Made by a program: the position numbers and the translations under genes | Assembly: GCA_902783915.1 (NCBI GenBank) | Contig: CACZSX010000005.1 | Coordinates: 1-9,607 of the forward strand | DNA length: 9,607 nucleotides | Source of the DNA: an uncultured Erysipelotrichaceae bacterium | GTDB lineage: Bacteria; Bacillota_I; Bacilli_A; RF39; UBA660 | Direction: 5' to 3' | In this document: positions 6,708-9,607 of the stretch, one piece after another | How the letters are laid out: each line of letters starts with the position of its first letter | How positions within the stretch are numbered: the first letter of the stretch is position 1 | The notes under the pieces: generated by a model | The model's database searches: none | Told to the model about the DNA's origin: nothing | The model's input: only the letters and a program-made list of their open reading frames with translations

Positions 6708-7940
6708 ATTATCGAAAAAATATCCAAATACTTTACTAAGTACGGAATTATTATCATTTAAATTAACTTTCTTACTACTTTTTTCATCCTCAAAATCTAC
6801 CATTGAAAACTCTTTGTCTCTTAAATCTAATTTTGAATCAAAACATTTGATTAGACCTGATACAGTGGAATACTTATTACTCCTTATTCCTATTGTATCA
6901 ATATTTCCAACACGAGCAGTATCACCTAATATATCATCCGCTAAATATGACATGCCAGGTATTTCGCTACTACCACCTGTAATTATTATATAACTAATTT
7001 CTCTATTTGTTAAGAGGTAACTTTGTTTTTTTGCAAGTTTTAATATTTCAGTTAACCTAGACATAACAACTTGTGATATATCATATTGAGTAATACTTAT
7101 TAAATCTTTATTTGAAGTTATACATTCTTTAATTTCATTAACTCTAGAAAATTTCTTATGCGCAACTGCAAAATTTTCTTTTAATTTAGCACTTGTATCA
7201 TTATCAATTTTAAATACATATGATATATCATTATCAATATTCTTACCACCGATTTGTATAACCTCTGAATTTATTATAATACCTTTATTAAATAAAGACA
7301 CTGTAGTTATATCATAACCAATATTTATTACTACAGATAATCCCTCATTAGTATTATTATTACTAAATTCATTATAATCAGCAATAGAACCTAAATTAAG
7401 ATCTACAACATCTATTCCTATACTTTGAAATATACTTATTATTGATTGAACACTCTTAGATGGTACGGTAACCATCATTGCTTTAACTCCTAATTTCTTA
7501 CACATTAGTCCTTTTGGATCTCTAATGTTTTTTCTACCATTTACTATAAAATATATAGGAATAATTGTAACAATTTCTCTATCTTTTTTCACTTTAGAAA
7601 TAATAGCGCTTTTTAATACATTAACTACATCTGTTCCAGTTACTCTTTCATCTTCTCTCGAAACATCAATTTCACCATTTACTATTTCAAAATTTGCATA
7701 ATAAGAAGGAACACTTGCTACTACTTTATCAATAGTTATAGAAAGTTTATTTTCTATATCACTAATAGCTTCTTTTAAAGAACTTAGTATTTCATTAGCA
7801 TCAACTATTAAACCATTCTTAATTCCTCTTGATTTAACTTCAGAAACAGCCAATACATTTAATTTTTTATCATAAACTTCCCCAGTCATAATCTTTATAG
7901 AATTAGAACCGAGATCAACACTAGTATAAATCTTTCTCAT
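6705..7940 (-). CDS. ftsA: Cell division protein FtsA, 411 aa
   Basis: Actin-like ATPase that anchors FtsZ filaments to the membrane and recruits the later divisome. Actin-fold motifs are visible: phosphate-1 VDLGSNSIK (8-16), the SHS2-like 1C insertion at about 85-160, phosphate-2 VVINIGYDITTVSLF (203-217), and the adenosine motif IIITGGSSEIPGM (318-330). The C-terminus ends in a short amphipathic stretch, VLSKVFGYFFDN (400-411), preceded by a polar, Asn/Lys/Glu-rich linker; this matches the membrane-targeting helix of the family. Length is typical (about 400-440). The ATG at 7940 has AGGAGG five to six bases upstream. Its linkage to ftsZ is the usual one, but ftsQ/divIB and the mur genes that normally precede it are absent here. 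Confidence 0.95.
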   Translation of the reverse strand: MRKIYTSVDLGSNSIKIMTGEVYDKKLNVLAVSEVKSRGIKNGLIVDANEILSSLKEAISDIENKLSITIDKVVASVPSYYANFEIVNGEIDVSREDERVTGTDVVNVLKSAIISKVKKDREIVTIIPIYFIVNGRKNIRDPKGLMCKKLGVKAMMVTVPSKSVQSIISIFQSIGIDVVDLNLGSIADYNEFSNNNTNEGLSVVINIGYDITTVSLFNKGIIINSEVIQIGGKNIDNDISYVFKIDNDTSAKLKENFAVAHKKFSRVNEIKECITSNKDLISITQYDISQVVMSRLTEILKLAKKQSYLLTNREISYIIITGGSSEIPGMSYLADDILGDTARVGNIDTIGIRSNKYSTVSGLIKCFDSKLDLRDKEFSMVDFEDEKSSKKVNLNDNNSVLSKVFGYFFDN

Positions 7941-7960
7941 GTACTCCTCCTACTATAATA

Positions 7961-7990
7961 ATTATACTATAAAATAAAAAGAAAAGTAAA
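7961..7990 (-). promoter_or_regulatory. Candidate ftsA-ftsZ promoter
   Basis: Minus strand TTTACT (7985-7990) and a perfect TATAAT (7961-7966), 18 bases apart. The -35 lies inside the inverted repeat that ends the upstream 89-aa gene. The predicted start near 7954 leaves a very short leader before AGGAGG (7946-7951). Confidence 0.5.
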
Positions 7991-8001
7991 TACTTACTCT
8001 T
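7971..8001 (-). terminator. Weak terminator after the 89-aa gene
   Basis: Minus-strand arms 7994-8001 and 7982-7989 pair over 8 bp (one G-U) around a 4-base loop, followed by CTTTTTATTTT. The first arm contains the TAA stop (7994-7996). The stem is A/T-rich, so termination may be incomplete and some readthrough into ftsA is likely. Confidence 0.45.
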
Positions 8002-8263
8002 CTTTATTTCCTTTTTTCATTAATTTAATTTTAACTTTTTCTACTACCTTTTTATTAATTGGAATATTAGAAAAATCTATTAATTCTATAAATCTAGGTG
8101 ACAACGCAAATTCATATTCATTGGTTTCTTCATTAAAATCAAAAAATAAATCTCTTAAATCTTCACCAGGCATATCAAATAGTATTGGTTCACCATCATA
8201 ATTTTCTAAATATTTAGATATTACTACTCTTGCCATACAATCATCATAATTATTTTTTTTCAT
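7994..8263 (-). CDS. Hypothetical protein, 89 aa, between holA and ftsA
   Basis: I do not recognise this family. The ATG at 8263 is chosen because GGAGGG sits four bases upstream; an upstream TTG reading would overlap that site. The protein is cytosolic by appearance: no signal peptide or membrane helix. Residues 1-20 are mixed, residues 21-53 are acidic and aromatic-rich (for example MPGEDLRDLFFDF at 31-43), the segment FALSPRFIELIDFSNIP (52-68) looks like a short structured core, and the tail (71-89) is strongly Lys-rich. There is a single Cys at position 9. It has its own candidate promoter and a weak terminator, and sits immediately before ftsA-ftsZ. That suggests a housekeeping or division-related role only by position. 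Good ribosome binding site and clean codon use make it a real gene. Confidence 0.8.
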   Translation of the reverse strand: MKKNNYDDCMARVVISKYLENYDGEPILFDMPGEDLRDLFFDFNEETNEYEFALSPRFIELIDFSNIPINKKVVEKVKIKLMKKGNKEE

Positions 8264-8285
8264 AAAACCCTCCAAATTAAGTCAT

Positions 8286-8314
8286 ATTATACAACATAGA
8301 ATTATATAAAACAA
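8286..8314 (-). promoter_or_regulatory. Candidate promoter of the 89-aa gene
   Basis: Minus strand TTGTTT (8309-8314) and perfect TATAAT (8286-8291) with a 17-base spacer. The -35 matches consensus only in its first half. It starts within an all-A/T inverted repeat (8305-8311 and 8318-8324) that spans the holA stop. Confidence 0.45.
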
Positions 8315-8319
8315 TAATT

Positions 8320-9252
8320 TTATAAATTTAATATAAATTTGATAAACCCCATTTTTTTATCTATCTTACCAGTTTTAATTTCTTCATCAAGAATAGATAA
8401 ATCTTTAATATATCTTAAGCAATCATCTAGATTTATATTAACACTATTTGCAATTTTAATTCTATATGGATGTATATCTAATTTTTTAGATATATCAATC
8501 TCACTATATCCGCTTTTAAGCATAGTTTTTACTTGATAAATTAATCTAAATTGATTAGCTAACGTAACTATTAATTTAATTTCCTCTTCATTAATAAGTA
8601 ATAATTCATCATATAATCTTAGTGATTCATCAATTTTTTTATCAACTATACTATTAACTAAATCAAAAATGTTAATATTAATCATTTTACTTGTTACTAA
8701 ATCGATATCTGATTTAGTTATTAATTTATCATTTTTATATAAAAATAACTTGTCTAATTCATTTGTGATTATATATAAATTATCTACTAATTTATTTAAA
8801 AATACTTTTATAGCCGCATCTTCAATTTTAAAACCATTATTTTTGCAATAATCTTTAATAAAACTAATAATTTCATATTCTTTTAACTTATTGCATTTAA
8901 TAACATTAAAATTATTTAACTCTTTAACTACTTTTTTTCTATTATCTATTTCATTATTAACAATCAATACTAATATAGAATCACTATCAGTTTTCATATA
9001 ACTAATTAACAAATCAACATTATGATCTATATCACATTTTACTGAAGTTAAAAAATAGCAATTATAACATATTATTAACTTATTGCTTGAAAACAAAGAT
9101 ATCATAGATGCGTCTTCAATAGCATCACTTATATTGGATTCAACCATATCATATGTTATTATATCATAATCAGAATACTTGCTTTTTAAATTATTTATTT
9201 CATTATTTATAAAATATTCTTCATCACCATATATTAAGTAAATTTTATTCAT
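8320..9252 (-). CDS. holA: DNA polymerase III delta subunit, 310 aa
   Basis: Clamp-loader subunit that opens the beta sliding clamp for loading onto DNA. The N-terminus IYLIYGDEEYF (4-14) is the family's hallmark start; a RecA-like AAA+ fold without a Walker A follows. The middle shows LFSSNKLIICYN (53-64) and the LVLIVNN strand (94-100). The helical lid domain includes NKLVDNLYIITNELDKL (153-169), a conserved block of delta subunits. The C-terminal collar (about 195-310) carries the usual NQFRLIYQVK (233-242) and a terminal helix. Length is a little below the usual 330-345. I choose the ATG at 9252: GGTGG lies four bases before it, while the extra 16 residues of a longer reading overlap that site and the promoter. 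The gene follows a ComEC end, the same order as in B. subtilis (comEC, a small gene, then holA). Confidence 0.93.
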   Translation of the reverse strand: MNKIYLIYGDEEYFINNEINNLKSKYSDYDIITYDMVESNISDAIEDASMISLFSSNKLIICYNCYFLTSVKCDIDHNVDLLISYMKTDSDSILVLIVNNEIDNRKKVVKELNNFNVIKCNKLKEYEIISFIKDYCKNNGFKIEDAAIKVFLNKLVDNLYIITNELDKLFLYKNDKLITKSDIDLVTSKMININIFDLVNSIVDKKIDESLRLYDELLLINEEEIKLIVTLANQFRLIYQVKTMLKSGYSEIDISKKLDIHPYRIKIANSVNINLDDCLRYIKDLSILDEEIKTGKIDKKMGFIKFILNL

Positions 9253-9267
9253 AAAACCACCAATAAT

Positions 9268-9296
9268 ATTATAAAAGAAAACTAATAGAATGTAAA
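9268..9296 (-). promoter_or_regulatory. Promoter of holA
   Basis: Minus strand TTTACA (9291-9296) and perfect TATAAT (9268-9273) with a 17-base spacer. The -35 directly abuts the U-tract of the preceding terminator. The predicted start, near 9261, is at or next to the GGTGG ribosome binding site, so the leader is unusually short (about 9-10 bases). Confidence 0.65.
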
Positions 9297-9320
9297 ACAA
9301 AAAGAGCTCATAAAGAGCTC
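9295..9320 (-). terminator. Intrinsic terminator upstream of holA
   Basis: Two copies of the self-complementary hexamer GAGCTC (9315-9320 and 9304-9309) form a 6-bp stem with a 5-base loop, followed on the minus strand by TTTTTGTTTT. The DNA is also a tandem direct repeat of a 10-mer (9301-9310 and 9312-9321). It presumably ends the comEC transcript. Confidence 0.75.
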
Positions 9321-9475
9321 AAATCTATATAAACACTTTATCAGTGTCAATATATATTATGTACAATAACTAAATAATGTTACATTTTTTTATATATGAA
9401 TCAATAATTAATCCTTTTCTTATCTAATACTTTTATTAATTGAATAATTTTTCACTTTTCGATTTATTTCATTAT
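9321..9475 (-). other. AT-rich spacer between comEC end/micro-ORF and holA terminator
   Basis: About 155 bases without a gene I can support. It is very A/T-rich and stops occur in all frames. It contains a 5-bp inverted repeat (9333-9337 and 9343-9347) beside a TTGACA (9345-9350, minus strand) with a poor -10 candidate TAGATT (9322-9327). It could be an untranslated 3' end of the comEC transcript, a small RNA, or decayed sequence. Confidence 0.4.
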
Positions 9476-9502
9476 TTATTTATTCTCATTATAATAATTC
9501 AT
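9476..9502 (-). CDS. Possible 8-codon micro-ORF after comEC
   Basis: ATG at 9502 follows AAAGGAG (9508-9514) at an ideal 5-base spacing, but the reading MNYYNENK stops after eight codons. The ribosome binding site begins immediately after the comEC stop. In B. subtilis a small gene (yqzM, about 44 aa) occupies this place, so this may be a remnant of a small gene, a leader peptide, or simply chance. No longer coding frame continues in any phase. Confidence 0.3.
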   Translation of the reverse strand: MNYYNENK

Positions 9503-9514
9503 ATCTACTCCTTT

Positions 9515-9607
9515 CTATGGACTACAAGTTTCTATTTTTAATTTATTATTTTTAATTTTAAACATAATACTACCATCTATATCTGTTCTATATATTTTTG
9601 AATCTTC
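9515..9607 (-). CDS. comEC: C-terminal end of a ComEC-like DNA-uptake protein (partial)
   Basis: Only the last 30 codons are inside the window; the gene begins beyond position 9607. The frame reads through the edge and ends in TAG at 9515-9517. The segment IYRTDIDGSIMFKI resembles the end of the metallo-beta-lactamase-like domain of ComEC/Rec2 proteins, where a Y-R-T-D-x-D-G-[ST]-I motif precedes the final beta-strands. ComEC forms the membrane channel for single-stranded DNA entry during transformation. Position supports the call: comEC lies just upstream of holA in B. subtilis and many relatives. With so few residues the identification rests on one motif plus gene order. Confidence 0.62.
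   Translation of the reverse strand, partial: EDSKIYRTDIDGSIMFKIKNNKLKIETCSP

Noticed and set aside
6695..6757. Longer FtsZ with 21 extra N-terminal residues
   Set aside because: The extension would overlap ftsA and read through the AGGAGG site; the residues are unlike any FtsZ start. The ATG at 6694 fits.
9253..9300. Hydrophobic N-terminal extension of HolA that looks like a membrane segment
   Set aside because: It overlaps the promoter and ribosome binding site; HolA proteins begin at the strand IYLIYG and are cytosolic.
9361..9400. Plus-strand hairpin followed by a T-run (ATGTA...TACAT then T7)
   Set aside because: The pairing needs a 5-base bulge and is almost all A/T, and no plus-strand gene exists for it to terminate.
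1..9607. Alternative genetic code (TGA as Trp)
   Set aside because: rsgA ends in TGA at the expected family length, Trp codons are TGG, and no gene is interrupted by internal TGA.
1..9607. Mobile elements, CRISPR arrays, tRNA or rRNA genes
   Set aside because: No transposase-like frame, no spaced repeat array, and no cloverleaf or rRNA-like segment was seen on either strand.

Overview
The window is a compact, strongly AT-rich stretch of a low-GC Gram-positive (Bacillota/Bacilli-type) chromosome. Every gene I can support lies on the minus strand, so transcription runs from high to low coordinates. TGA serves as a stop (rsgA ends in TGA) and Trp is encoded by TGG (for example in prpC), so this is genetic code 11 and not a code-4 mollicute. 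The PASTA kinase together with FtsA and FtsZ points to a walled, FtsZ-dividing cell. An uncultured, small-genome Bacilli lineage fits, but the exact taxon is an inference from style.

Layout in transcription order: the last 30 codons of a ComEC-like DNA-uptake channel protein (window edge); an 8-codon micro-ORF with a strong ribosome binding site; an AT-rich spacer ending in an intrinsic terminator; holA (clamp-loader delta); an unrecognised 89-aa gene; ftsA-ftsZ; a terminator; then rlmN-prpC-prkC-rsgA-rpe, with prpC/prkC and prkC/rsgA overlapping; and finally two tandem type IV prepilin genes, the second cut by the window start. comEC-holA and rlmN-prpC-prkC-rsgA-rpe are both gene orders known from Bacillus subtilis. 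Here they sit on either side of an ftsA-ftsZ pair that has lost the rest of the division/cell-wall cluster.

Functionally the window joins DNA uptake (ComEC, pilin-like proteins), replication (HolA), the Z-ring (FtsA, FtsZ), a wall-sensing kinase/phosphatase pair (PrkC, PrpC), ribosome maturation (RlmN, RsgA) and the pentose phosphate pathway (Rpe). It looks like a core-gene region with few accessory features; I see no mobile element, CRISPR array, tRNA or rRNA.

The most distinctive features are structural. Stop codons are repeatedly folded into inverted repeats that look like terminators. The -35 element of the next promoter is repeatedly embedded in or beside the preceding terminator. Twice a TAG stop lies at the start of the next gene's AGGAGG ribosome binding site. 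The two pilin genes keep an identical leader and N-terminal helix while differing only at synonymous positions.
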